Shown piece by piece: positions 16,631-26,145 of a DNA stretch of 64,000 nucleotides (within the stretch, counting starts at the first letter, position 1; every line of letters begins with the position of its first letter). This stretch comes from CADEEN01 sp963706685 (GTDB taxonomy: Bacteria > Pseudomonadota > Gammaproteobacteria > Burkholderiales > Burkholderiaceae_C). The translations under genes were made by a program, and so were the position numbers. Location of the stretch: assembly GCA_963706685.1 (NCBI GenBank), contig CAVPMY010000005.1:372001-436000 (forward strand), given 5' to 3'. A model generated the notes under the pieces. The model had not been told where the DNA came from. It saw nothing but the letters and a program-made list of their open reading frames with translations, and ran no database searches.

Positions 16631-18604
16631 ATGTCGTCGATCGTTGACAACGCCCCGGTCAAGCCGCTGACCTTCCGTCGCTACAAGGACGGCGACCACG
16701 AGCCGCTGGCCTGGCAGAAGGAGATCTTCGACGCCGATCATTCGCACAAGTGCCCGACCTACATCCAGAGCACGCCGCCGTGCCAGGGCAGTTGCCCGTC
16801 GGGCGAAGACATCCGCGGCTACCTCAACATCGTGCGCGGCATCGAAAAACCGCCGGCCGGCGTGCCCTGGCAGGAGTACGCCTGGCGGCGCCTGACCGAT
16901 GCCAATCCGCTGCCGTCGGTGATGGGCCGTGTCTGCCCCGCGCCTTGCGAATCGGGCTGCAACCGCAATCAGGTCGAAGACTTCGTCGGCATCAATTCGG
17001 TCGAACATTTCCTCGGCGAATGGGCCATCGAACACCAGCTCGCCTTCCCGAAGCCGGAGCAGCAGACCGGCAAGACGGTGGCTGTGATCGGCGCCGGCCC
17101 GGCGGGGCTGTCGGCGGCCTACCAGCTGGCGAGGAAGGGCCACTCGGTCACCATCTTCGACGAGCGCAAGGAGGCCGGCGGCATGATGCGCTACGGCATC
17201 CCGGGCTTTCGCACGCCGCGCGAAGTGCTCGATGCCGAGATCCAGCGCATCGTCGATCTCGGCGTGACGCTGCGCATGAACTGCCGCATCGGCACCGACA
17301 TCACGCTCGACGACATCAGAGACCGGCTTCGACGCCGTCTTCCTCGGCTTGGGCGCGCAGAGCGGCCGCGCCTTGCCGGTCGACGGCGCCGATGCACCCA
17401 ACGTGCGTCACCGCCACCGCTTTCCTGAAGGCCTTCAACGACGGCCGCATGCAGCATGTGGGCAAGCGCGTCGTCGTCATCGGCGGCGGCGACACCTCGA
17501 TCGACGTCGCCACCGTGGCCCGGCGACTCGGCCACATCGACCAGGTGCACGAGAGCGACCGGCCCGGAGAACGTGATCGGCGGTTTCGCCGCGCATGACG
17601 TGGCGTCGCTGTCGTCGCGCCTGGGCGCCGAGGTCACGCTGACGTCGATCTTCGCGATCGACAAGATGCAGGCCAGCAAGAACGAGGTCGAGCATGCCCT
17701 GGCCGAGGGCATCGCGATCCGCGGCGGCCTGGCGCCGGTGGCGGTGGTCGTCGGCGCCGACGGCCGCGCCACGGCGCTGCGCGTGGCCCGCTGCGAGGCC
17801 AGGATCGTCGGCGGCAAGCTCGACGTGAAGCAGATCGAAGGCACGCGAAGAAGACATTCCTGCCGACCTGATCGTCTCGGCGATCGGCCAGGCGGTTGAT
17901 TTCACCGGCCTGGAAGTGCTGGACAACGGCAAGGGCGCCATCGCGGCCGACAAGAACTACCAGGTGCAGGCAAGGACGGCAAGCCCGGCGCGATGTTCGT
18001 CGGCGGCGACGTGGTGCGCCCGCACCTGCTGACCACCGCCATCGGCCATGGCGCGATCGCCGCCGACGGCATCGACCGCTACCTGCGCAGCGAAGCGCTC
18101 GACAAGCGGCCCAAGATCGATGTGCACAGCTTCGACCTGGCGCGCAAGATGATCGAGAAGGGCCTGAAGATCACGCAGATCGAACAGCCGCTGCGCGGCA
18201 CCGACGCCAGCAGCGGCGCCATCCACAACTACGACGACCGCTCCGACCGCTACGTCATTCCGCACAACGAACTGTTCCTCGGCCATTTCAACTTCACGCC
18301 GCGCAACAAGCGCAAGATGGTCAACCTGACGGCCGACGAGGCGCTGAACAACTTCGAGGAGCGCATGCTGCCGCTGCTCGAGACGCAGGCCCAGGCCGAG
18401 GCCAAGCGCTGCATGAGCTGCGGCCAGTGCTTCGAGTGCGACAACTGCGTCGTCTATTGCCCGCAGACGGCGGTGTTCAAGGTCGCGAAGTCGAAGTCGA
18501 CCACCGGCCGCTATGTCGACACCGACTACAACAAGTGCATCGGCTGCCACATCTGCGCCGATGTCTGCCCGACCGGCTACATCCAGATGGGGCTGGGCGA
18601 GTAG
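16631..18604 (+). CDS. dsrL: DsrL, NAD(P)H-dependent flavoprotein of the rDsr pathway (five frame disruptions)
   Basis: About 655 residues, the expected DsrL size. The N-terminal Fe-S region (CPTYIQSTPPCQGSCPSGED; CPAPCESGCNRNQ) and two nucleotide-binding sites (VAVIGAGPAGLSAAYQLARK; RVVVIGGGDTSIDVA) are those of GltD-like proteins. The C-terminal ferredoxin domain has CMSCGQCFECDNCVVYCP and CIGCHICADVCP, present in DsrL and absent from plain GltD. DsrL passes electrons from DsrAB to NAD(P) in sulfur oxidisers. Breaks lie near 17319, 17403, 17554, 17846 (extra bases) and 17970 (a lost G). Confidence 0.92.
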
Positions 18605-18606
18605 TG

Positions 18607-18700
18607 ACCCACCCCCGAAGCGCCTTCGGCGCCTCGCCCTCAGGGGGCGACGCCAGCGGACCGGCAAAGCCGGATCCGCGGCGCCTGCTGGCTGCGGGCA
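18607..18700. repeat. Intergenic hairpin element, copy B (between dsrL and dsrJ)
   Basis: Second copy of the element at 12884-12979, same orientation. The 24-base hairpin with AAA loop at 18656-18679 is identical in both copies. It fills the whole gap between the dsrL stop and the dsrJ start, so the N-terminal region that some DsrJ proteins carry may have been replaced or the start displaced. Confidence 0.75.
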
Positions 18701-18702
18701 CA

Positions 18703-19082
18703 GTGCTTAGGGACGTGGCTGCGCTGTTGCTGGTTGCCTTGCGCCAGACGACGCTCGCGGGCGAGGGCCGCACGCCGGTTCCGACGATCGAGCCGGCACG
18801 CTCGGGCACGCAATGCATCGCCGACCCGGCGACGATGCGGCGCGAACACCCGTCGATGCTCAAGCACCAGCGCGACCTCACCGTGCACGGCGGCATCCGC
18901 GGCGCCAAGGCCAGCCTGACAGGGCTGCATCGACTGCCACGCCAGTGCGGTCAGCCGGCAGCGTGGCCAAGGCCGACGGCAACTTCTGCGTCAGCTGCCA
19001 CCAGTACACCGCCGTCAGCATCGATTGCTTCGACTGCCACGCCACACGCCCGCAGGCCAAGGTGATCGGCCAGCAGCCATGA
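18703..19082 (+). CDS. dsrJ: DsrJ, triheme cytochrome c subunit (two frame disruptions)
   Basis: About 125 residues from a GTG at 18703. A short hydrophobic N terminus (LRDVAALLLVALRQ) would act as an uncleaved signal anchor, and three heme c motifs follow: CIDCH, CVSCH and CFDCH. The upstream block GTQCIADPATMRREHPSML, with its conserved cysteine, is typical of DsrJ. Extra bases near 18919 and 18956 break the frame. The protein is slightly shorter than usual and the hydrophobic part is weak, perhaps because the hairpin element abuts the start. It overlaps dsrO by four bases. DsrJ is the periplasmic heme subunit of DsrMKJOP. Confidence 0.88.
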
Positions 19083-19867
19083 TCGACGCCGGCAACCACC
19101 ACAGCGACACCGCGCCCGACAGCACGTCGCGCCGCGGCTTCCTCGGCGTGGCCGCGATGGCGATGGGCGGCACGCTGCTGGCCGGCGGCGTGCGCCTGAT
19201 CGAGGTCCAGGCGGCGACGAGCGGCTCGGCGCCCGGTGGCACGCCATCGGCAGGTGCCGACCCCACGGTGCGCTGGGGCCTGCTGATCGACACAGACAAG
19301 TGCGCCAGCGGCTGCACCGACTGCGTCAGCGCCTGCAACAGCGAAAACGGCCTGGCCACGCCGACGCGGCCGACCGATGCGCAATGGATCCGCAAGATCG
19401 ACATCAAGGAAATCAAGGGCGGGCGCACGGCCTCGCTGCCGGTCATGTGCCAGCACTGCGCCGAGCCGCCGTGCGTCGATGTCTGCCCGACCGGCGCCTC
19501 GTTCAAGCGCGCCGACGGCATCGTCATGGTCGATCGCCACAGCTGCATCGGCTGCCGCTATTGCGTCATGGCCTGCCCTTACCAGGCGCGCTCGTTCGTG
19601 CACGAACCGCTCGCCGACCAGAAACCCGAGGTGCCGCGTGGCAAGGGCTGCGTCGAAAGCTGCACGCTGTGCGTGCACCGCATCGACCAGGGCCAGCACA
19701 ACACCGCCTGTGCCGAGGCCTGCAGCCAGGCCGGCCACGGCGCGATCGTCTTCGGCAACCTGAACGACCCCGGCAGCGAGATCTCGCGGCGCGCGCGCAG
19801 CGCGGCCACGACGCAGTTGCGCGCCGATCTGCGGCTCGATCCGGGCGTGCGCTACCAGGGCCTGTGA
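19079..19867 (+). CDS. dsrO: DsrO, periplasmic Fe-S subunit
   Basis: 262 residues from the ATG at 19079, overlapping the dsrJ stop. A Tat signal is present (TSRRGFLGVAAMAMGG), so the protein is exported folded. Four cysteine clusters for [4Fe-4S] centres are visible: CASGCTDCVSACN, CQHCAEPPCVDVCP, CIGCRYCVMACP and CVESCTLCVHR. DsrO links the heme subunit DsrJ to the membrane subunit DsrP. The frame is intact, five bases before dsrP. Confidence 0.95.
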   Translation: MIDAGNHHSDTAPDSTSRRGFLGVAAMAMGGTLLAGGVRLIEVQAATSGSAPGGTPSAGADPTVRWGLLIDTDKCASGCTDCVSACNSENGLATPTRPTDAQWIRKIDIKEIKGGRTASLPVMCQHCAEPPCVDVCPTGASFKRADGIVMVDRHSCIGCRYCVMACPYQARSFVHEPLADQKPEVPRGKGCVESCTLCVHRIDQGQHNTACAEACSQAGHGAIVFGNLNDPGSEISRRARSAATTQLRADLRLDPGVRYQGL

Positions 19868-19871
19868 CGTG

Positions 19872-21078
19872 ATGACCATCGGCACCCTCGGTCATCGACG
19901 CGACGAGCGCAGGTTCTACGGGCTGCTTGCGATCGGCGCCCTCGTGACGCTGGCCGGACTGTTGGCCGCACACAGCATGGAAGAGCAAGGGCATGTCATC
20001 ACCGGCATGAACAACCAGGTGGTCTGGGGCCTGCCGCATGTGTTCGCGATCTTCATGATCGTGGCCGCATCGGGCGTGCTCAACGTCGCGTCGATCGGCT
20101 CGGTGTTCGGCCTGCCGGCCTACAAGCCGCATGCGAGGCTCTCGGCGCTGTTGTCGCTGGCGCTGCTGGCGGGCGGATTGATGGTGTTGATGCTCGACCT
20201 GGGCCGGCCCGAACGCATCATCGTCGCGGCCACGCACTACAACTTCAAGTCCGTCTTCGCCTGGAACGTGTTTCTCTATTCGGGCCTGTTTGCAGTCGTC
20301 GTCGTCTACCTGTGGACGATGTTCGAGCGTCGATTCAACGGCTACGCGCAGGCGGCGGGCCTGGCCGTGCTGGTCTGGCGCTTCTTGCTGACCACCGGCA
20401 CCGGTCTGATCTTCGGCTTCCTGGTCGCCCGGCAGGCCTACCAGTCGGCATTGCTGGCGCCCTCTGTTCATCGTCTTGTCGCTCGGCTGGGGGCTGGCGG
20501 TGTTCCTCGCCGTGCGCTTCGCGATGGCGGCATCGGGCGGACGGGGGCTCGCGCCTGAGACCCTGCAGCGCATGGCGCGGCTGCTCGGCATTTTCGTCGC
20601 CACCTCGCTGTACCTGGTCGCCGTGTACCACCTGACCAACCTGTACTACACGCGCCAGCACGCGTTCGAGGCCTTCATCCTGCTCGGCCGCGGCGGGCCG
20701 GCTGTCTATCCGCTGCTGTTCTGGCTCGGCTATGTGCTGCTCGGAGCGATCCTGCCGCTGCTGCTGCTGTTCCATCCGCGGTTGCGCGGTGCGCGCTCGA
20801 CAGCCGCCGCCTCGGCGCTGGTCGTGCTGGGTGCGTTTGCCTGGCTGTTTGTGTTCATCGTCGGCGGGCAGGCCTTTCCGCTCGACATCTTCCCCGGCCA
20901 TGTCGTGACGCAGAGCAGCTTCGGCGATGGCGCCGTGGCGCACTACGTGCCGTCGCTGCCTGAGTTGCTGCTCGGCATCGGCGGGCTCGGCGCCGCCTTC
21001 GTGCTGACCCTGGTGGGCGTGCGGGTGCTCGACTTCCTGCCGGCCGAGGACAGCGTCGTCTCGAACGGCAGGCGCTGA
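19872..21078 (+). CDS. dsrP: DsrP, NrfD-like membrane subunit (one frame disruption)
   Basis: About 401 residues with around ten membrane segments, for example LLAIGALVTLAGLLAA, GLPHVFAIFMIVAASGVLNV and LLFWLGYVLLGAILPLLLLF. The family (NrfD/PsrC) carries electrons to or from quinone. An extra base near 20463, between SALLAP and LFIVLSLGWGLAVF, breaks the frame. The start could also be the GTG three bases upstream. It is one base from dsrN. Confidence 0.92.
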
Positions 21079-21079
21079 C

Positions 21080-22494
21080 ATGAACCGCCTGCTCGTCTCC
21101 GCCGCACACAAGTCTTCGGGCAAGACCATGGTCTCGCTCGGCCTGTGCGCGGCGCTGGTTGCGCGAGGCCATGTGGTTCAGCCGTTCAAGAAGGGGCCCG
21201 ACTACATCGATCCGATGTGGCTGGCCCGCGCCTGCGGGCGACCCTGCTTCAATCTCGATGCCTACCTGATGGACGATGCAGCGCTCGGGCACTGCTTTGC
21301 CGAGGGCGTGCGAGGCGCCGACCTGGCGCTGGTCGAAGGCAACAAGGGCCTGTACGACGGCCTGGCGCTGGATGGCAGCAACAGCAATGCCGCGCTGGCG
21401 CATCGCCTGGGCCTGCCGGTGCTGCTGGTCATCGACGCGCGCGGCATGACGCGCGGCATCGCGCCGCTGATCCTGGGCTACCAGGCCTTCGACCGCAACA
21501 TCCGCATCGGCGGCGTGATCCTCAACCGGCTCGGCGGCGCGCGTCACGAAGCCAAGCTGCGCGCCGTGATCGAGCACTACACCGACGTGCCGGTGCTCGG
21601 CGCGGTGGTCGAGGACCCGCGGCTGGCGCTGACCGAGCGGCACCTCGGCCTGATGCCCTGCGCCGAGGTCGACGATGCCCAGTCGCGTGTCGACGCGATC
21701 GGTCGCATCATCGCCGCGCAGGTCGATCTGGACCGTGTGCGCGGCGCTGGCTGCAAGCGCCGGCCGCTGGCCCCCGGCCGAGCGCCGTGGCGCCTGCCGC
21801 TGCGCAACCGGCCAGCTTGCGCATCGGCGTTGCACAGGATCGCGCTTTCGGCTTCTACTACGCCGACGACCTGGCGGCCTTGCGCGCCGCGGGCGCCCGT
21901 CTGGTGCCGATCGACACCTTGCACGACAGGGAACTGCCCGCTCTCGACGGCCTGTTCATCGGTGGCGGATTTCCCGAGGCCTGCATGCGCGCTCTGGAGG
22001 CCAACAGCGCGCTGCGCAGCGCCCTGCGCCAGGCCATCGAAGCGGGCTTGCCGACCTATGCCGAGTGCGGTGGCCTGATGTACCTGTCGCGCAGCATCAC
22101 CTGGCAGGGTCACACGGCGCGCATGGTCGGTGCGATTCCGGGCGACGCGGTGATGCACGAGCGGCCGATCGGCCGTGGCTACGTCCACCTGGAGGAGACC
22201 TCTGCGATGCCCTGGGACAGCGCCGCCTCGGGTCTGTTGCGCGGCCATGAGTTCCACCATTCGAGCCTCGAGAACCTCGACCCGCAGGTCCGGTTCGCCT
22301 ACCGCGTCCACCGCGGACATGGCATCGACGGCATCCACGACGGCGTGCTGGTCCACAACCTGTTGGCCTCCTACGCCCACCTGCGCAGCGCAGCCGGCAC
22401 GTCATGGGTGCCGCGTTTCATCGACTTCGTGCGCCGCCAGCGCAGCCGCCCGCCCGCGGCCGAGGGCGTCGCCGTAGCGGCGCTCACCGGCTGA
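21080..22494 (+). CDS. dsrN: DsrN, siroheme amidase (CobB-like; two frame disruptions)
   Basis: About 470 residues resembling cobyrinic acid a,c-diamide synthase. The N-terminal P-loop-like motif AAHKSSGKTMVSLGLC and FKKGPDYIDPMW, and the C-terminal glutaminase-like domain (GLFIGGGFPEACMRAL; PTYAECGGLMYLS with the active cysteine) are intact. DsrN amidates siroheme to the form bound by DsrAB. The linker between the two halves is disrupted near 21742 and 21773, both apparently extra bases. It lies downstream of dsrP as in the classical operon. Confidence 0.9.
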
Positions 22495-22503
22495 GGCCGA
22501 ACG

Positions 22504-22860
22504 ATGAAGACCTTGGATCATCAGACAACCGTGCTCGTCGATGGACGCGCTGTCGCGACCGATGCCGAGGGCTACCTCGACAACCTTGCCGACTGGTCGG
22601 AAAGCTTCGCGCGCGCCCAGGCCCGAAAGGAAGGGCTCGAATTGACCGCCGAGCACTGGCAACTGATCCGCTTCCTGCGTGAGTACTTCCAGGAACACGG
22701 CGTGCAGGCGCAGGTGCGGGTCATGCTCAAGCACTTCTCGCAGTCCTGGGGCCCGCAACGCGGCAACAACCACTACCTGCACGCACTCTTCCCGAACGGT
22801 GGGCCGCAGAAGCAAGGCAATCGACTGGCCGGGCTCCTGCGTACCAAGGGCGAGCATTGA
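22504..22860 (+). CDS. Cysteine-free DsrC/TusE-family paralogue
   Basis: 118 residues with the DsrC pattern (DAEGYLDNLADWSESFARAQ; LTAEHWQLIRFLREYFQEHG; HALFPNGGPQKQGNRLAG). The position of the first arm cysteine is Asn106 and the tail ends LLRTKGEH, so both functional cysteines are lost; the protein has no cysteine at all. It cannot carry sulfur as DsrC does. It may compete with DsrC for a partner (DsrK, DsrAB or DsrEFH) or serve as a regulator. It lies between dsrN and dsrR, inside the operon, with a 9-base gap after dsrN. Confidence 0.88.
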   Translation: MKTLDHQTTVLVDGRAVATDAEGYLDNLADWSESFARAQARKEGLELTAEHWQLIRFLREYFQEHGVQAQVRVMLKHFSQSWGPQRGNNHYLHALFPNGGPQKQGNRLAGLLRTKGEH

Positions 22861-22892
22861 TCGCCTGCAGACAGACCAAAAAGGAAACCGCC

Positions 22893-23237
22893 ATGTTCAG
22901 CGTCACCGCCACGGCATCGAACGAAATCCTGGCCGCCGCCACTCGCAGCGATGCCACCGGCATGGCCTTGCGAGTCGCAGCGCGCCAGGTCGCCGATGGC
23001 TCGATCGAATACGGCATGGGCTTCGACGAGCCACGCGAGGGCGACATGCCGTTGCAGGTGCTCGGCGTCGACCTCGTGATCGCGCCGCCGAGCCAGCCGA
23101 TGCTCGAAGACATCGTGCTCGATTTCGTCGAACTCGAGCCGGGCCAGTTCAACTTCATCTTCAGGCCGGAGAGCGAGTCGGCCGACAGGCCCGCCAAGGC
23201 CTGCGGCAACGGCGGCTGCAACGGCTGCGCGAAATAG
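22893..23237 (+). CDS. dsrR: DsrR, A-type (IscA-like) scaffold-related protein
   Basis: 114 residues from the ATG at 22893 after an AAAGGAAA site. The fold of IscA-like proteins is suggested by ALRVAARQVADGSIEYGMGF and a C-terminal beta-rich part. The first cluster-binding cysteine of IscA is missing (GMGFDEP), as in known DsrR. Unusually the tail is rich in cysteine (KACGNGGCNGCAK). DsrR affects dsrE translation in Allochromatium (established for that species); here its role is inferred from position. Confidence 0.82.
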   Translation: MFSVTATASNEILAAATRSDATGMALRVAARQVADGSIEYGMGFDEPREGDMPLQVLGVDLVIAPPSQPMLEDIVLDFVELEPGQFNFIFRPESESADRPAKACGNGGCNGCAK

Positions 23238-23251
23238 CGATAGAGGCCCCC

Positions 23252-24082
23252 ATGAATTCATTTGTCGACATGAAGGCGCTGCTGGCACCCTGCCGTGCAG
23301 CGATGGGCCGCGTGTATCTGGTCGGCGCCGGGCCGGGCAGCGCCGACCTGCTGACGCTGCGCGCGGCGCGCCTGCTGGCCGAGGCCGATGTGGTGGTCCA
23401 CGACCATCTGGTCGGCGCCGATGTGCTGGCGCTGATCGGCGCCGACGCCGAGCGCATCTACGCCGGCAAGGAGCGCGCCAACCACAGCATGGGCCAGCCC
23501 GAGATCAACGACCTGCTGGTGCGCCTGGCCCAGGACGGTCGCCAGGTCGTGCGCCTGAAGGGCGGCGACCCCTTCGTCTTCGGCCGCGGCGGCGAGGAGT
23601 TGCAGGCGCTGGCCGCCGCCGGCGTGCCTTTCGAGGTCGTGCCGGGCATCACCGCGGCCTGCGGCGTCGCCGCCTATGCCGGCATCCCGCTCACGCACCG
23701 CGACTTCGCGCAGAGCTGTACTTTCGTCACCGGCCACCTCAAGGACGGCAGCTTCGACCTCGACTGGCCGACGCTGGCGCGGCCACGGCAGACGGTGGTG
23801 ATCTACATGAGCCTGACCGGGCTGGCCGTGATCTGTGCCAAGTTGATCGAGCAGGGCCTGCCGGCCGACTGGCCCGCTGCCGTGGTCGCTCAGGGCACGC
23901 TGACGGCGCAGCGCGTCGTCAGCGCGACGCTGGCCACGCTGGCTGCGGAGGTCGAACGCGCAGGCCTGCGCTCACCCTGCCTGACGATCGTCGGTGAAGT
24001 GGTGCGGCTGCGCGACGAGCTGGCATGGTTCGGACAACAGCATGCCATCGCCCCGGACAGCTTGATGGCGCTGGACGCCTGA
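23252..24082 (+). CDS. cobA: Uroporphyrinogen-III C-methyltransferase (siroheme synthesis)
   Basis: 276 residues. SAM-binding motifs VYLVGAGPGSADLLTLRAAR and RLKGGDPFVFGRGGEEL, and VVPGITAACGVAAYAGIPLT, are diagnostic of SUMT. It makes precorrin-2, the precursor of siroheme, which DsrN then amidates. It lacks the dehydrogenase-ferrochelatase part found in CysG, so chelation must be encoded elsewhere. It is the last plus-strand gene of the dsr operon, 14 bases after dsrR. Confidence 0.93.
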   Translation: MNSFVDMKALLAPCRAAMGRVYLVGAGPGSADLLTLRAARLLAEADVVVHDHLVGADVLALIGADAERIYAGKERANHSMGQPEINDLLVRLAQDGRQVVRLKGGDPFVFGRGGEELQALAAAGVPFEVVPGITAACGVAAYAGIPLTHRDFAQSCTFVTGHLKDGSFDLDWPTLARPRQTVVIYMSLTGLAVICAKLIEQGLPADWPAAVVAQGTLTAQRVVSATLATLAAEVERAGLRSPCLTIVGEVVRLRDELAWFGQQHAIAPDSLMALDA

Positions 24083-24145
24083 ACGCCGAAGCTGCGCTGG
24101 TGGCCGATGGCCCGCAAGAGCGCGGGTCGGCAGGCGGCTGAACCG

Positions 24146-24811
24146 TCAGGCTTCGCCGCTGCTGCGGGCCTCGACCGCAAACACCGCCGCCTCGACGCGC
24201 GAGCTCAGGTTGAGCTTGGACAGGATATGGCGCACGTGCAGCTTCACGGTGTCGTGGCTGATCGCGAGCGCGCGTGCAATCGCCTTGTTGCTTTCGCCGC
24301 GCGCCAGGTGATCGAGGATCTGGCGCTCGCGATCGGTCAACGAGTCGAGCAGGCTCTTGCGCTCGTTGCCGGTGCTGCCGCGCTGCAGCAACTGCGCCAG
24401 CTTGACCGTCATCGCCGGTGCAAAGGTGATCTCGCCGCGGGCGGCGCGCTCGATTGCGCCGATGACCTCTTCGGGCTCCATGTCCTTGAGCAGGTAGCCG
24501 CGAACCCCGGCGCGCAGCGCCGCCGCGAGGTCGGCTTCGGAATCGCTCATCGTCAGGATCAGCACCGGCGTGTCGCAGCCCTCAGCGCGCAGCCGCCGCA
24601 ACAGCGACAGGCCGTCGCCGGAGGGCATGCGCAGGTCGAGCACCATCAGGTCGGGCCGGTGTTCGCGCAACACATCGGCCACCAGCGCCGGGTCGCCGAC
24701 GGCGGCGACGACCTGGATGGTGCCGCGATGGTGCAGCAGTTCGGTCAGGCCGTTGCGGCACAGCGCGTGGTCGTCGACCAGGACCACGCGCAAGGGGCCG
24801 GTAGCGGTCAT
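24146..24811 (-). CDS. NarL/FixJ-family response regulator
   Basis: 221 residues. The receiver has VVLVDDHALCRNGLTELL, the phospho-aspartate in LMVLDLRMPSGDG and the lysine in GYLLKDMEPEEV. The C-terminal LuxR-type HTH is LTDRERQILDHLARGESNKA followed by ISHDTVKLHVRHILSKL. NarL-type regulators bind DNA on phosphorylation. It overlaps its kinase gene by four bases and is convergent with cobA. The target could be the neighbouring dsr operon or the genes beginning at 26.1 kb (inference). Confidence 0.93.
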   Translation of the reverse strand: MTATGPLRVVLVDDHALCRNGLTELLHHRGTIQVVAAVGDPALVADVLREHRPDLMVLDLRMPSGDGLSLLRRLRAEGCDTPVLILTMSDSEADLAAALRAGVRGYLLKDMEPEEVIGAIERAARGEITFAPAMTVKLAQLLQRGSTGNERKSLLDSLTDRERQILDHLARGESNKAIARALAISHDTVKLHVRHILSKLNLSSRVEAAVFAVEARSSGEA

Positions 24812-25812
24812 GTGCTGGCGGCCTCCGTCAGGGCGACGGGAAAGCTCAACCTCATGCGCATGCCGCCGCCATCGCGCGCTGCAATCTCGACGCCGCCACC
24901 GAGCCGCGCCGCGCGCTGACGCATGATGTCGAGGCCGAAGTGCGACGGCGAGGCCGCGTTCGCGGGCAGCGGCGGTCCGGTGCCGTCGTCCTCGACGACC
25001 ACGTCGACCTGGTTGCCGTGGCGAGCGATGCGCAGCCAGGCGCGGCGCGCGCGCGCGTGCTTGGCGATGTTGGACAGTGCTTCCTGCACGATCAGGTACA
25101 CCTGCGATTCCTGGCTGGCGGACAGACGCAGATCAGGCGCGCGGTCGTCGACAACCAGATTGATCTGCGTCAAATCGTGGAATGACCGGACGCTCGAAGC
25201 CAGTGCATGCTTGAGGCCCTTCGGGTCCATCGGCGCCTGACCCTGCGTCAACATGGCGCGCAAGTTGGTGTGGGCGGTGGTGACGGCCTGGCGCACCTCG
25301 CGGCTGTAGCGCAAGGCGCTGTCGTCGTCGTGGCGAGCGATCGCATCGTCGAGCAGCGGCAGGCGCATGCGCACGAAGACCAGGTTCTGGGCAATGCTGT
25401 CGTGAACATCGGCCAGCACGGCCTGACGGCTCTCGCGTTCGGCGCCGGCATCGTGCAGTGCCAGACCCAGCAGCACACCGAGGGTCTGGTGAAAACGCAG
25501 CGTGGCCTCGTCGAGCAGGGCAGCGGCGGGCAAGCGCAACTCGTAGCACCCGAGGCTGCGCTCGCGACAGGTCAGTGGGACCAAAACCACACGCTCTTCG
25601 ACGGCCCCAGCCGGGCCCATTTCGATCGCGCCGAGGAGCTGCGCTCGGCCGCCCTCGCCGGCCTGCACGCTGACCGACGCCGACCAGGCCTGTGAAAGGC
25701 GAGCGATGGGCTCGAGCAAGTCCGTCAGCAGGCCGTGCAGATCGCCGTCAGCCGACAGCGCCGCGGCGAGTCGGGCGTAGATCGCGGTGACGTCGGCCTC
25801 GGCAGATGACAT
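24808..25812 (-). CDS. Soluble NarX-type sensor histidine kinase
   Basis: 334 residues from the ATG at 25812 (MSSAEADVTAIYARLAAALS). About 150 residues of GAF-like sequence are followed by the HisKA_3 box with phosphoacceptor histidine (LADVHDSIAQNLVFVRMRL) and an HATPase domain (VQEALSNIAKHARARRAWLR; VVVEDDGTGPP). Unlike NarX it has no membrane segment or periplasmic sensor, so it must sense an internal signal such as redox state; cysteines LTCRERSLGCYEL in the GAF-like region could take part. It overlaps the regulator gene. Confidence 0.9.
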   Translation of the reverse strand: MSSAEADVTAIYARLAAALSADGDLHGLLTDLLEPIARLSQAWSASVSVQAGEGGRAQLLGAIEMGPAGAVEERVVLVPLTCRERSLGCYELRLPAAALLDEATLRFHQTLGVLLGLALHDAGAERESRQAVLADVHDSIAQNLVFVRMRLPLLDDAIARHDDDSALRYSREVRQAVTTAHTNLRAMLTQGQAPMDPKGLKHALASSVRSFHDLTQINLVVDDRAPDLRLSASQESQVYLIVQEALSNIAKHARARRAWLRIARHGNQVDVVVEDDGTGPPLPANAASPSHFGLDIMRQRAARLGGGVEIAARDGGGMRMRLSFPVALTEAAST

Positions 25813-26145
25813 GGTGTATGCGGATATCGTTATATGAGCCTTGCACCCCAGCGGAGCGCACACGGTGTCATTGGAACACCCGACGACATGACCGTGCCAC
25901 AGGGGCTGCCCCAACACGGCACCTGTTGCGCAGTGCAGGTTGGCGACCCATAGCCCAGATGGCGTATCCCAACATCACCCGTCCCGGTAATAGACGCTGC
26001 CAACCGCCATGCGCCTAATCAGCTTGAAGACAAGTCCGGCCACCGCCCCGGTGCCGGCCGGGAATCCACGGTCGCCGCGCTGACCCGACAACGAGCTTCC
26101 GACGCCGGAGGGTGCGAAGACCCTTGCGGACAGAGGCGCCATCGC
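25813..26145. promoter_or_regulatory. 333-base intergenic region between the kinase and the AhpD-Rieske gene
   Basis: Divergent promoter region without a credible gene. The part next to the kinase has the AT-rich sequence GATATCGTTATATGAG, possibly a promoter element of the kinase. No strong palindrome or known operator was found. The half nearest 26146 is GC-rich with no obvious ribosome site directly before the ATG. Confidence 0.4.

Noticed and set aside
24083..24145. Terminator between cobA and the response regulator
   Set aside because: Only a five-base stem (CCCGC/GCGGG) with no T-run is visible; too weak to call.
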